DNA of 34,191 nt from Myxococcales bacterium UBA1660 (lineage in GTDB: Bacteria; Myxococcota_A; Polyangia; Polyangiales; Houyiibacteriaceae), in contig DCLA01000016.1 in assembly GCA_002320815.1 (NCBI GenBank), positions 5,422 through 39,612 of the forward strand, written 5' to 3'. The notes under the pieces were generated by a model. It was given only the letters and a program-made list of their open reading frames with translations. It had not been told where the DNA came from and made no database searches. How positions within the stretch are numbered: position 1 is the stretch's first letter; every line of letters begins with the position of its first letter. Positions 1 through 8,007 of the stretch are shown here, in pieces. Made by a program: the position numbers and the translations under genes.

Positions 1-1
1 G

Positions 2-451
2 CCCGAGCCCGAGCCGGAACCCGAACCGGACCCCGGCATCACCGACTCCCGGGTCCAGGCGATCACCTTCAACTGGCCCGCCCGCTACGGCCCCTCGGCC
101 GGGGTGGACGCGCCGGACCGCGCGCTCTGGCGCGACCTCTCGGGCCGCAAGCACCTCGGCGGCGCCGCCCTCGCGCTCTGGGAGCAGCAGCGGGACCGGA
201 TGCTCGAGTGGTTCGACCGGCGCGGCGAGCGCACCGTGGTGATGGGCGACTTCAACGCCCAGGTCGACGACGCGCCCAGCGCCCCCATCCGGGCCGCGGC
301 GCGGATCCAGAGTCGCCCGTCGCACGGCGCCCGCGCCATCGACTGGCTGGTGCGCAAGCGTTCGCTCCAGGGCGTGGACGTCCAGGCCCTCGACAGCCGG
401 GGCCAGTCCGACCACCGGCCGGTCCGCGGCGTGATCCGCTGGACCCGCTGA
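2..451 (+). CDS. Endonuclease/exonuclease/phosphatase (EEP) family protein, C-terminal part
   Basis: The reading frame is open from the first bases of the window, so the gene starts upstream and only the last 149 residues are visible. The visible part opens with a PEPEPEPEPD linker, followed by the end of an EEP fold. It carries GDFNA at about visible residues 82-86 and SDHRPV at about 136-141. These are the two C-terminal signature motifs of DNase I/sphingomyelinase-type metal-dependent phosphodiesterases, where Asp/Asn and Asp-His bind metal and catalyse. The Pro/Glu linker suggests a longer, probably exported or multidomain protein. The substrate (nucleic acid, phospholipid or inositol phosphate) cannot be told from this fragment. 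Its TGA lies 6 nt from the stop of the convergent lyase gene. Confidence 0.8.
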   Translation, partial: PEPEPEPEPDPGITDSRVQAITFNWPARYGPSAGVDAPDRALWRDLSGRKHLGGAALALWEQQRDRMLEWFDRRGERTVVMGDFNAQVDDAPSAPIRAAARIQSRPSHGARAIDWLVRKRSLQGVDVQALDSRGQSDHRPVRGVIRWTR

Positions 452-457
452 CGCGGG

Positions 458-1711
<1,254 letters not shown>

Positions 1712-1720
1712 TGCCGCCTC

Positions 1721-1726
1721 AGCCTA
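1721..1726 (-). promoter_or_regulatory. Candidate -10 hexamer TAGGCT close to the lyase start
   Basis: TAGGCT on the minus strand lies 9 nt before the TTG start of the lyase gene. It fits the TANNNT spacing seen at several other starts in the window. Here a GAGG Shine-Dalgarno is also present, so this is one of the weaker examples. Confidence 0.35.
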
Positions 1727-1766
1727 GCATCGACGGGCGGCAGCGCCTGAAGCGGGGGGCGGGAGG

Positions 1767-1796
1767 GGTCCCACCGGAGCGAGCTCCGGCGGGACC
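1767..1796 (-). terminator. Stem-loop just after the thiolase stop, no U-tract
   Basis: Two 13-nt arms (1767-1779 and 1784-1796) pair with a single A-C mismatch around a CGAG loop. The hairpin starts 6 nt after the thiolase stop. No run of U follows on the minus strand, so it may act as a 3'-end stabiliser or a U-less terminator separating the thiolase from the lyase gene. Confidence 0.55.
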
Positions 1797-1802
1797 GGGT
1801 CC

Positions 1803-3002
1803 TCAGAAGCCCGTCTCGAGCACCACGGCGATGCCCTGACCGCCGCCGATGCAGGCCGAGCCCACGCTGAGCTTCTTGCCCAGCTTGCGCGCGGTGTAGA
1901 TGAGGTTCGTGGTGATCCGGGCGCCGGTGGCCCCCAGCGGGTGACCGAGGGCGATGGCGCCGCCGTTCACGTTGGTGCGGTCCTCGGGGAGCCCGAGTTC
2001 CTTCTGCACCGCCAGGAACTGCGGGGCGAAGGCCTCGTTCACGTCGAAGAGATCGATCTCGTCCTGCTTCAGGCCGGCGCGCTCGAGGGCGTTCCGGATC
2101 GCGGGGGCGGGACCGATACCCATGATGGTCGGGTCGACGCCCGCCACGCCCCACTGGACCAGCTTGGCCAGCGGCGTGAGGCCGCGGCTCTTGGCCCACT
2201 CGCCATCCACCACGACCAGCGCGGCGGCGCCGTCGCAGATGCCCGAGGCGTTGCCGGCGGTGACCACGCCGTCCTTCTTGAAGACCGGCGGCAGCTTGGC
2301 CAGGGTCTCCATCGTGGTCTGCGGGCGCGGGTGCTCGTCCTTGTCGAAGGTGACGGTTCCCTTGCGGGTCTTCAGCTCCACCGGCGCGAGCTCGTCCGCG
2401 AAGAAGCCACCCTCCTGCGCCGCGGCCCACTTCTGCTGGGAGCGCAGGCCGAAGGCGTCGGACTCCTCGCGGGTGATGCCGTACTTCTCCGCCAGGTTCT
2501 CGGCGGTGACGGCCATCGGGGTGTTGCAGTAGCTGTCGGTGAGCGCCTCCCAGAGGGTGTCCACCATCGCCGGCGGCTTGCCGAAACGAGCGGCGCCGGT
2601 GCGCAGGCCCCACACCGAGTGCGGCGCCTGGGTCATGTTCTCCGAGCCCACGGCGACCACGCACTTGGCGTCGCCCATGACGATCTGCTCGGCGGCGGTG
2701 ATCACCGCCTGGAAGCCGGAGCCGCAGAGGCGGTTCACGGTGAGGGCCGGGGTCTCGATGGGCAGGCCGGCCTTGAGGGCCACGTGGCGCGCGCCGTAGA
2801 TGGCGTCGGGGCTGGTCTGTTGGACGTTGCCCAGGATGACCTGGTCGACCTCGTCGGCCTTCACGGTGGACTGCTCGAGGGCGGCCTTGGTGGCGTGGAC
2901 GCCGAGATCGATCGCGCTGATGCCCGACAGGGCCCCGGCCATGGTGCCGAAGGGGGTCCGCTTCGCGGCGACGATCCAGATCTCTCGGTTCAACTTCTTC
3001 AT
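1803..3002 (-). CDS. Acetyl-CoA C-acyltransferase (thiolase)
   Basis: This 399-residue thiolase catalyses CoA-dependent condensation of two acyl-CoA units or cleavage of 3-ketoacyl-CoA, in the cytoplasm. Its length is that of the biosynthetic/degradative thiolase family (390-400). The nucleophilic cysteine lies in NRLCGSGFQA (C93). The C-terminal half has GGAIALGHPLGATGAR with the catalytic His, and SACIGGGQG with the second catalytic Cys. The start is fixed by GGAGG, 5 nt before the second of two adjacent ATG codons; the frame stays open for 20 codons upstream, but nothing there looks like thiolase. Whether it works in beta-oxidation, acetoacetyl-CoA formation or polyhydroxyalkanoate synthesis cannot be settled, because no reductase or synthase gene is adjacent. 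Confidence 0.93.
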   Translation of the reverse strand: MKKLNREIWIVAAKRTPFGTMAGALSGISAIDLGVHATKAALEQSTVKADEVDQVILGNVQQTSPDAIYGARHVALKAGLPIETPALTVNRLCGSGFQAVITAAEQIVMGDAKCVVAVGSENMTQAPHSVWGLRTGAARFGKPPAMVDTLWEALTDSYCNTPMAVTAENLAEKYGITREESDAFGLRSQQKWAAAQEGGFFADELAPVELKTRKGTVTFDKDEHPRPQTTMETLAKLPPVFKKDGVVTAGNASGICDGAAALVVVDGEWAKSRGLTPLAKLVQWGVAGVDPTIMGIGPAPAIRNALERAGLKQDEIDLFDVNEAFAPQFLAVQKELGLPEDRTNVNGGAIALGHPLGATGARITTNLIYTARKLGKKLSVGSACIGGGQGIAVVLETGF

Positions 3003-3103
3003 CATTTCCTCCGAGCGGCCAGCATTGCCCGGCCCCGCGAGGGCGGCTACGCGCAAAATCACACGCCCTTGAAATCACGGGCGAAACCACGCGACCCACC
3101 TCC

Positions 3104-3679
3104 GTGGGCGAACCAGAGGAAGTAGAGACCCAGAAGTCCGACTCGGAGCAGCAGAAGACCACGGTCATCGACTTCCGCCGGACCGCGGCGGGGGGTCTGG
3201 TGGCCGCGATCGTCGCCGCCGCCTTCACCATGGGCGTGGGCACCGTGGCCCCCTATGAGGCCCCCAAGCTCCTCGAGCCCTTCATCGCGACGCTGCAGTT
3301 CTTCTGCGGCGCCATGTGCACCGCGTCCGGCACCATCGTGGCCCTGATGCTCACCGCGCTGGGCCTCAGCGCGCAGGCGGAGCGGCGCTTCAACGAGTTC
3401 CACTACCGGCGCCTCCGCTTCATCGCGCGGATGGCGACCATCGTCTTCGTGCTCTCGACGCTCCTCCTCCTGCTCATCGGGGTGCCGCTCGAGCGGGCGG
3501 ACCACATCCCCCGGCAGTTCCACAACGTCGTGTACTACGTGGTGACCACCTACGCGGCGGTCCTCTGCGGCCTGGTCGTCACCACCGTGCTCATGCTCTA
3601 CCGCACCGTCTCCGAGACCATCGAAGCCATCGGCCTCGCCGGCGACGACCACTACCTGATCCGCACGGACGACGACTGA
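3104..3679 (+). CDS. Unknown four-helix inner-membrane protein
   Basis: A 191-residue protein that I do not assign to a named family. It has a charged, Glu/Gln-rich N-terminus of about 25 residues, then four hydrophobic segments at about residues 28-48, 60-85, 108-127 and 143-165. A basic loop (QAERRFNEFHYRRLRF) separates helices 2 and 3, and the tail is acidic (DDHYLIRTDDD). The start is the only in-frame candidate, a GTG with no clear Shine-Dalgarno and no nearby TANNNT, so the true start is uncertain. It is divergent from the thiolase; the 101-nt gap holds a small inverted repeat CGCCC/GGGCG at about 3064-3083 that could be an operator. It ends 4 nt from the stop of the convergent TPR gene. 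Confidence 0.7.
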   Translation: MGEPEEVETQKSDSEQQKTTVIDFRRTAAGGLVAAIVAAAFTMGVGTVAPYEAPKLLEPFIATLQFFCGAMCTASGTIVALMLTALGLSAQAERRFNEFHYRRLRFIARMATIVFVLSTLLLLLIGVPLERADHIPRQFHNVVYYVVTTYAAVLCGLVVTTVLMLYRTVSETIEAIGLAGDDHYLIRTDDD

Positions 3680-3687
3680 ACGCTCAG
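3676..3687. other. Convergent-stop 12-mer CTGAACGCTCAG (copy 1)
   Basis: The TGA of the membrane-protein gene and the TCA (reverse TGA) of the TPR gene are separated by ACGC inside this 12-mer. Here it sits in a 15-nt perfect palindrome with one central base (3678-3692). The identical 12-mer ends another convergent pair at 9603-9614. Confidence 0.6.
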
Positions 3688-4547
3688 CGTTCGTGGCAGG
3701 TGGCGCAGGCGCGCTCGCCGGTGGCGAAGAAGACGTGCTCCGGGTCGTTGGTGGGGTCCTCGTCCGCGAAGCGGCGGGCCCGGTCTTCGGCGCCGGCGGC
3801 CCACTCCTCGAAGGCCGCGCGGTAGGGCCAGCTGGCCACCGCGGGCATGGTGCGGGCGCGGGCGTAGCTCTCCTGGCCCCCTTCGAGGTCCCCGAGGCGG
3901 ATACGCAGGTCGCCCAAGGTGACGTGGAAGCCCTCGGCTCCGTGGGGGTTCAACGGCGAGGTCCGGCAGGTGTGGGTGGTGCCGTCGCCGCAGTCGGCGG
4001 CGCCCTCGAGGGGCGCCAGGGTCCGCTGGGGCAAGCCGGTGTCCAGAGGCAGGTCGGCCAGGGAGACGGCGGCCAGGAAGCTGGTGAACGAAGGGTCCGC
4101 GGCCGAGGCGGCCAGGAGCTCCCGGGTGGGCTCCTCCATGGACTCCTCACGGCTCTCGGCGGCCTGGTAGGCGAAGAAGGCGCGCCAGCCCTCGTTGCTG
4201 GGATCGGCGGGGTCGAGCTCGGCGGCGCGCTCGAAGGCCCGGGAGGCCCGGATGGCGTAGGGCATCTCCCGGTGCTCGAGGAACCCGTGGAGGTTGGCCA
4301 GGCCGTACCAGAGCCAGAGCTTGGCGTCGTCCGGGCGGTCCTCGAGGGCGCCGGCGAGCTTGCCCAGGGCGTCGGGGCGCTGGTCGGTGGCGCCGTTCAT
4401 GACCGCGGTGAAGGCGGCGATGGCCTCGTCGCGGGTCGCCGCCTGGGGCGGAACCCGGATCCAGAGCCAGAGCCCCAGGACCCCGAGGGCGCCCAATCCG
4501 AGCAGGACGGCGAGGGCGAGGAGGAGTCGTCGGAGCCAGCGGGGCAC
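3684..4547 (-). CDS. Membrane-anchored TPR-like protein with C-terminal CxxCH
   Basis: A 287-residue protein. An N-terminal signal-anchor (about residues 8-30, preceded by PRWLRR) is followed by an Ala/Glu-rich helical domain that looks like degenerate TPRs, for example AFERAAELDPADPSNEGW. Two spaced cysteines occur in DCGDGTTHTC. The chain ends with ACATCHER, so a CxxCH haem c attachment motif occupies residues 281-285, two residues from the end. I chose the GTG at 4547: AGAGG lies 5 nt before it and the membrane helix follows directly. The frame also stays open to an ATG at 4682, but that would overlap the start codon of the divergent lipoprotein gene. The function is unknown; a periplasmic scaffold holding one covalent haem is possible but unproven. 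Confidence 0.75.
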   Translation of the reverse strand: MPRWLRRLLLALAVLLGLGALGVLGLWLWIRVPPQAATRDEAIAAFTAVMNGATDQRPDALGKLAGALEDRPDDAKLWLWYGLANLHGFLEHREMPYAIRASRAFERAAELDPADPSNEGWRAFFAYQAAESREESMEEPTRELLAASAADPSFTSFLAAVSLADLPLDTGLPQRTLAPLEGAADCGDGTTHTCRTSPLNPHGAEGFHVTLGDLRIRLGDLEGGQESYARARTMPAVASWPYRAAFEEWAAGAEDRARRFADEDPTNDPEHVFFATGERACATCHER

Positions 4548-4680
4548 CCCCGACCTCTGGGGGCGAGGGAGCTCGATGGCCAGGGGCGAGACGGGGATCC
4601 CTCGCTGGGGACCATTCGCGCAAAGTCGATGACAGGGCCCGAGGAGCGGAGCGGCTAGCTTCGGGGTCGGAGGTTCCCCC

Positions 4681-5676
4681 ATGCTTCACCCGCGACTCAC
4701 CGTTCCCCTCGGCCTCGCCCTCGCCCTCACGGCCTGCTCCGACGACGAACCCGGTGAAGCGACGAGGGACGCGGCCGCCCCCGCGGACCTGGCGATGCCC
4801 GAAGTCGACGGCGGCCCCGACGAGCGCGACGCCTTCATCGCCCTGGACGCGGGCCTCGAGCTCGACGCCGGTGAGCTCGACGGCGGGAGCCTCGAAGAGG
4901 CCGACGCCGGCGAGCCCGCCGGCGACGCCAGCATGGGCCGCCTCGGCGCGGGCGCCTGGATTCGCCAGGAGCTCGCCGCGGTGCCGGCGCTCACGGGGAC
5001 CTTCACCCGCCGCACCACCGTCGAGGCGCCCGCCCTGGTCCACGACGCCACCGGGTGCTGCAGCAAGTACGCTTTCTACGTCCGGGACGACGAGGCGCCC
5101 AACGATCGGCGGGTCGGCTTCGTGAACGTGTCCATCGCCGATTTGGTGAGCCACGACGCATACGGCGCCGGCATCGGCACCAGCCGGGACTTTCCGGGCA
5201 CCATCCTCTACCTGGCCGACGTGACCATCGAACCCCGCTGGCCCGACTGGGCCGGCTACGCCGCCACCAACTACGACGGCATGGTCCTCGACGGGTCCGC
5301 GGCCATCTACGCCGAGAACCTGACCATCCGCGAGTACAACGCGGACACCGCCATCGACATCAAGGCCCAGGAGGCGCAGCTCGTCGACCTGACCATCGAG
5401 GGCCCCGGCCACCGCACGCTCCGCTACTGGCGCACCGGGCCCCACTACCTGGTGGGTTCGAGCCTGAACAACACCGGCGAGCTGGGCTCGGGCGCGATGC
5501 TCTGGTTCAGCAACTGCGACGAGACGGTGCTCCGGGTCTACGACACCACCTTCGACGGCGAGACCACGGTGGCCAACCCCCGGGTCCAGTGTGACCGCGG
5601 CTCCCGGCCGACCATCGAGTACCTGGAGGTGGACCCCCGGACCACCGGCGAGATGCACCCGATGTTCTCCTACTGA
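4681..5676 (+). CDS. Lipoprotein with probable parallel beta-helix domain
   Basis: A 331-residue exported lipoprotein. The signal peptide ends in the lipobox LTAC with the lipidated Cys at residue 19. An Asp/Ala/Gly-rich linker (about 20-85) follows, then a domain with repeating short strands and turns such as AIYAENLTIREYN and EAQLVDLTIEGPG. That periodicity is typical of right-handed beta-helix folds (pectate-lyase-like carbohydrate-binding or degrading proteins). I see no catalytic signature. It contains a CC pair (TGCCSKY) and later cysteines (NCDE, QCDRG) that could form disulphides. The ATG is supported by GGAGG about 8 nt upstream, with a candidate -10 TAGCTT at 4656-4661. It probably sits on the outer membrane and may bind a polysaccharide. 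Confidence 0.78.
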   Translation: MLHPRLTVPLGLALALTACSDDEPGEATRDAAAPADLAMPEVDGGPDERDAFIALDAGLELDAGELDGGSLEEADAGEPAGDASMGRLGAGAWIRQELAAVPALTGTFTRRTTVEAPALVHDATGCCSKYAFYVRDDEAPNDRRVGFVNVSIADLVSHDAYGAGIGTSRDFPGTILYLADVTIEPRWPDWAGYAATNYDGMVLDGSAAIYAENLTIREYNADTAIDIKAQEAQLVDLTIEGPGHRTLRYWRTGPHYLVGSSLNNTGELGSGAMLWFSNCDETVLRVYDTTFDGETTVANPRVQCDRGSRPTIEYLEVDPRTTGEMHPMFSY

Positions 5677-5684
5677 GCGCTCAG
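5673..5684. other. Convergent-stop 12-mer CTGAGCGCTCAG (perfect palindrome)
   Basis: The stop codons of the beta-helix lipoprotein gene and the convergent kinase gene are separated by GCGC. The 12 nt read the same on both strands. This is the variant with G at the position where the copies at 3676 and 9603 have A. Confidence 0.6.
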
Positions 5685-7051
5685 CGCCACCAGTCGGGCA
5701 CCGAGCTCATCCCGCCGGCGCTCGGCTCCGGCGCCATCGCGCCCGCGGGGCGGGCCCGGCGTCGGGTTCGGCGGGGCGCGCCCGCGTCGGGGACCACGGG
5801 CTCCGGAGCTGCCACTTCGGCCACGGGCTCCGGGACCGGCTCGGGCTCCGGTTCCGGTTCGGGTTCCGGTTCGACCGCCGGGGCCGGAGCGGGCTCGGCG
5901 ACGGGCAGGGGCGTCGCCACCGGCTCGGCTTCGGAGGAGCGGATCGCGAGCCCGGCCCCGCCCAGGCCGAGGAGGACCAGGGCCCCGGCGGCGACGATCC
6001 AACGGGTTCGACTCCGCGCCGGGACCGCCGCAGCGGTCGGCTCGACGATCGGCGCGGGGACCGCGACCTCCGGCGCCGCGGGGTCGCTCGACGCGCCGCT
6101 CCGCTCGCCCTCGCGCCGGAGTCGGATGGCATCGGTGACCTCCCGGCGGCGGGCCTCGAGCTCCTCGGCGAAGACGGCGCGGACGTGCTCGCCCAGGTCG
6201 GTCGCGGGGCCGGCGAAGGGCTCCAAGCGTTCGGCCACGTCCTGGGCCGACCGGGGGCGCTCCCCGGGCTCCTTGGCCAGGAGCTCGAAGCAGAGACTCA
6301 CCAGCTCCGGCGGCGCGTCCCGCCGGTGCTCCCCGAGGTCCGGCGGGTCTTCGCGGAGGATCCGGTCGGCGGTCTCGGGCATCTTCACCGGCCCGTAGAG
6401 CCGCCGCGAGGTGAGCAGCTCGAAGAGCACCACGCCGAGCGAGAAGAGATCCGAGGCGCGGGTCGCCGGCCGGAACGAGAGCTGCTCGGGCGACATGTAG
6501 GCCAGCTTGCCCTTGAGCACGCCGGTCGAGGTGCGGGCGTCGGAGCCGAGGGCCTTGGCGATGCCGAAGTCCATGAGGACCACCCGCCCGTCGGGCTCGA
6601 TCATCACGTTGTGCGGGGAGACGTCGCGATGGACGAGGTCCAGCGCCTCTCCCTCGATGGTCCGGAGCTCGTGGGCGGCGTGGAGACCCAGGGCGACCTG
6701 ACGGATCACCCCGCAGCAGAGCTCCAGCGGCAGGAGGGTCCCGCTCGCCGCCCGGATCAGCGAGGTCAGCGGGATCCCCTCCACGTACTCCATGAGCAGG
6801 AAGGGCCCGCGCTCGTCCACGCCGGCGTCGAGGACACCGACCACGTTGGGGTGGCGGATGAGCCCGGCGACGCGGCCCTCCTCCAGGAACATGCTCTGGA
6901 AGGAGCCGTCTTCGCGGTAGTGCTCGTGGAGCCGCTTCACCGCGTAGAGACGCTCGAAGCGTTCGCCCTGCCGAACGGCGAGCTCGACCACGCCCATGCC
7001 GCCTCGGGCGAGCCCGAAGAGGGGCTGGAGCTGACTCGTCCCCTCGCTCAC
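5681..7051 (-). CDS. Ser/Thr protein kinase, single-pass membrane (kinase A)
   Basis: A 456-residue Hanks-type kinase, expected to phosphorylate Ser/Thr on cytoplasmic targets. The catalytic domain fills about residues 9-275. It has a glycine loop (ARGGMGVVE, 15-23), ATP-binding K39 in YAVKRL, HRDVSPHN (141-148), DFG (161-163) and SPE (187-189) in place of APE. A transmembrane helix (about 351-370) is followed by an outer tail with a PEPEPEPEP stretch (about 392-408), then Arg-rich and Pro-rich sequence. No extracellular ligand domain is visible. The GTG start overlaps the stop of the upstream TPR-PEGA gene (GTGA), so the two are translationally coupled and probably form one complex. All catalytic residues are present. 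The substrate is unknown. Confidence 0.93.
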   Translation of the reverse strand: MSEGTSQLQPLFGLARGGMGVVELAVRQGERFERLYAVKRLHEHYREDGSFQSMFLEEGRVAGLIRHPNVVGVLDAGVDERGPFLLMEYVEGIPLTSLIRAASGTLLPLELCCGVIRQVALGLHAAHELRTIEGEALDLVHRDVSPHNVMIEPDGRVVLMDFGIAKALGSDARTSTGVLKGKLAYMSPEQLSFRPATRASDLFSLGVVLFELLTSRRLYGPVKMPETADRILREDPPDLGEHRRDAPPELVSLCFELLAKEPGERPRSAQDVAERLEPFAGPATDLGEHVRAVFAEELEARRREVTDAIRLRREGERSGASSDPAAPEVAVPAPIVEPTAAAVPARSRTRWIVAAGALVLLGLGGAGLAIRSSEAEPVATPLPVAEPAPAPAVEPEPEPEPEPEPVPEPVAEVAAPEPVVPDAGAPRRTRRRARPAGAMAPEPSAGGMSSVPDWWR

Positions 7052-7944
7052 GTCTCCTGATTTCCGAGCACGGGGTGGGCGACCGACTGCGGCTCGATGG
7101 GCAAGAGGATGCCCAACGTGACCGCGACGGCGACGGCGATGGCCGAGCCCCCCACCAGCGCCCAGAACCACGCCCGGCGCCGCAGCGGCACCGGCGGCTC
7201 GGTGAAGACGTTCTCCACGATGGTCCCCCCGCGGAGCTCCACGGTGCGCTCCCCGAGCCCTTCGGCGGCGACGGCGTGCGGCCCGGCCGGCAGCCGCAAG
7301 CGGACCGACTCGGTGCCCCGCGCCCGCCCGTCGACGCTCAACGCGATGCCCGGCGGTCCGGAGAGCACCAGGAGCCCCTGATCGCCTTCCGGAAACGACA
7401 CGGCGATCTCGTCGGTGGCGCCGGGCGCCAGGGTCACTTCGCGATCGATGGCCAGGAAGGTCGGCGCGCGGAGACGGAGGCGGTGCTCGCCGGGGTCGAG
7501 GCGGATGGTGCGGCGTTCCCCGCCGCGGAAGCTCGCCACCTCGCGCCCGTCGACGCTGACGCGGCCGGCCTCGGCGCCCTCCACCAGGACGTCCAGGGTG
7601 GCCAGGGTCTGGAGGGTCTGGAGCCGCTGCTCGCGGGCCGCCGCGACCTCGTCTTCGCCGAGCTCGCCGTAGGTCCCGCGGATCAGATCATCGAGGATCG
7701 CGAGGGCGGCGGTGGGCTGACCGAGCTCCCGGAGCACCCCCGCCAGGTTGTGAGCGGTGCGCCGGGCGGGACAGGCGTCCAGGCTGGCCCGGAGGAGCTC
7801 CGCCGCGCGCGCGAGCTGCCACTGGGCCATGGCCTCGCGGGCCGCCTCGAGGCGCTCGGTGTCGGCACACTCCTGCGCCGACGCCTGGCCGCCGCCGGCC
7901 ATCGCGAACCCCAGGACACCAACGACGATCCATCGAGCGCGCAC
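7048..7944 (-). CDS. Exported TPR and PEGA-like protein partner of kinase A
   Basis: A 298-residue envelope protein. A signal peptide ends near ASAQ (residue 23). Helical TPR-like repeats follow to about residue 115 (ARAAELLRASLDACPARRTAHNLAGV). Next come two PEGA-like beta modules, the first around GRVSVDGRE...LDPGEHRL and the second around IALSVDGRA...LPAGPHAV. A C-terminal transmembrane helix follows (FWALVGGSAIAVAV), with a short tail. The domains therefore lie in the periplasm, tethered at the C-terminus. PEGA modules are small surface-layer-type beta folds, often found beside or inside bacterial Ser/Thr kinases. The gene is the first of a coupled pair with kinase A. It resembles the 28157-28945 protein in order and in the FWA-x-VGG helix start. 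The GTG start has no convincing Shine-Dalgarno but a TAGGGT hexamer 6 nt upstream. Confidence 0.8.
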   Translation of the reverse strand: MRARWIVVGVLGFAMAGGGQASAQECADTERLEAAREAMAQWQLARAAELLRASLDACPARRTAHNLAGVLRELGQPTAALAILDDLIRGTYGELGEDEVAAAREQRLQTLQTLATLDVLVEGAEAGRVSVDGREVASFRGGERRTIRLDPGEHRLRLRAPTFLAIDREVTLAPGATDEIAVSFPEGDQGLLVLSGPPGIALSVDGRARGTESVRLRLPAGPHAVAAEGLGERTVELRGGTIVENVFTEPPVPLRRRAWFWALVGGSAIAVAVAVTLGILLPIEPQSVAHPVLGNQET

Positions 7945-7950
7945 GGGGCC

Positions 7951-7956
7951 ACCCTA
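7951..7956 (-). promoter_or_regulatory. Candidate -10 TAGGGT for TPR-PEGA/kinase A, leaderless spacing
   Basis: TAGGGT on the minus strand lies 6 nt before the GTG start. A sigma-70-type -10 this close would put the transcript start on or next to the start codon. GGGTGG could instead be read as a weak Shine-Dalgarno. Confidence 0.45.
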
Positions 7957-7991
7957 CCACGCCCACGACGACGATTCCGTGACGTCGATGG

Positions 7992-7997
7992 TAGACT
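7992..7997 (+). promoter_or_regulatory. Candidate -10 TAGACT for the winged-helix regulator
   Basis: TAGACT lies 10 nt before the ATG at 8008, with no Shine-Dalgarno between. It faces the minus-strand TAGGGT (7951-7956) across 35 nt, so both divergent promoters share a 63-nt region. Both hexamers are preceded by GG. Confidence 0.5.
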
Positions 7998-8007
7998 CGC
8001 CGCGCCG

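Noticed and set aside
4548..4682. N-terminal extension of the TPR/CxxCH protein to the ATG at 4682
   Set aside because: It would place the two divergent start codons on top of each other, adds a Pro/Cys-rich segment before the signal-anchor, and ignores the AGAGG-spaced GTG at 4547.
5838..5880. GGTTCC/GGCTCC repeats in the kinase A tail as a possible satellite
   Set aside because: They are simply Pro-Glu codon repeats of the PEP linker in the outer tail, a common protein-level feature here.
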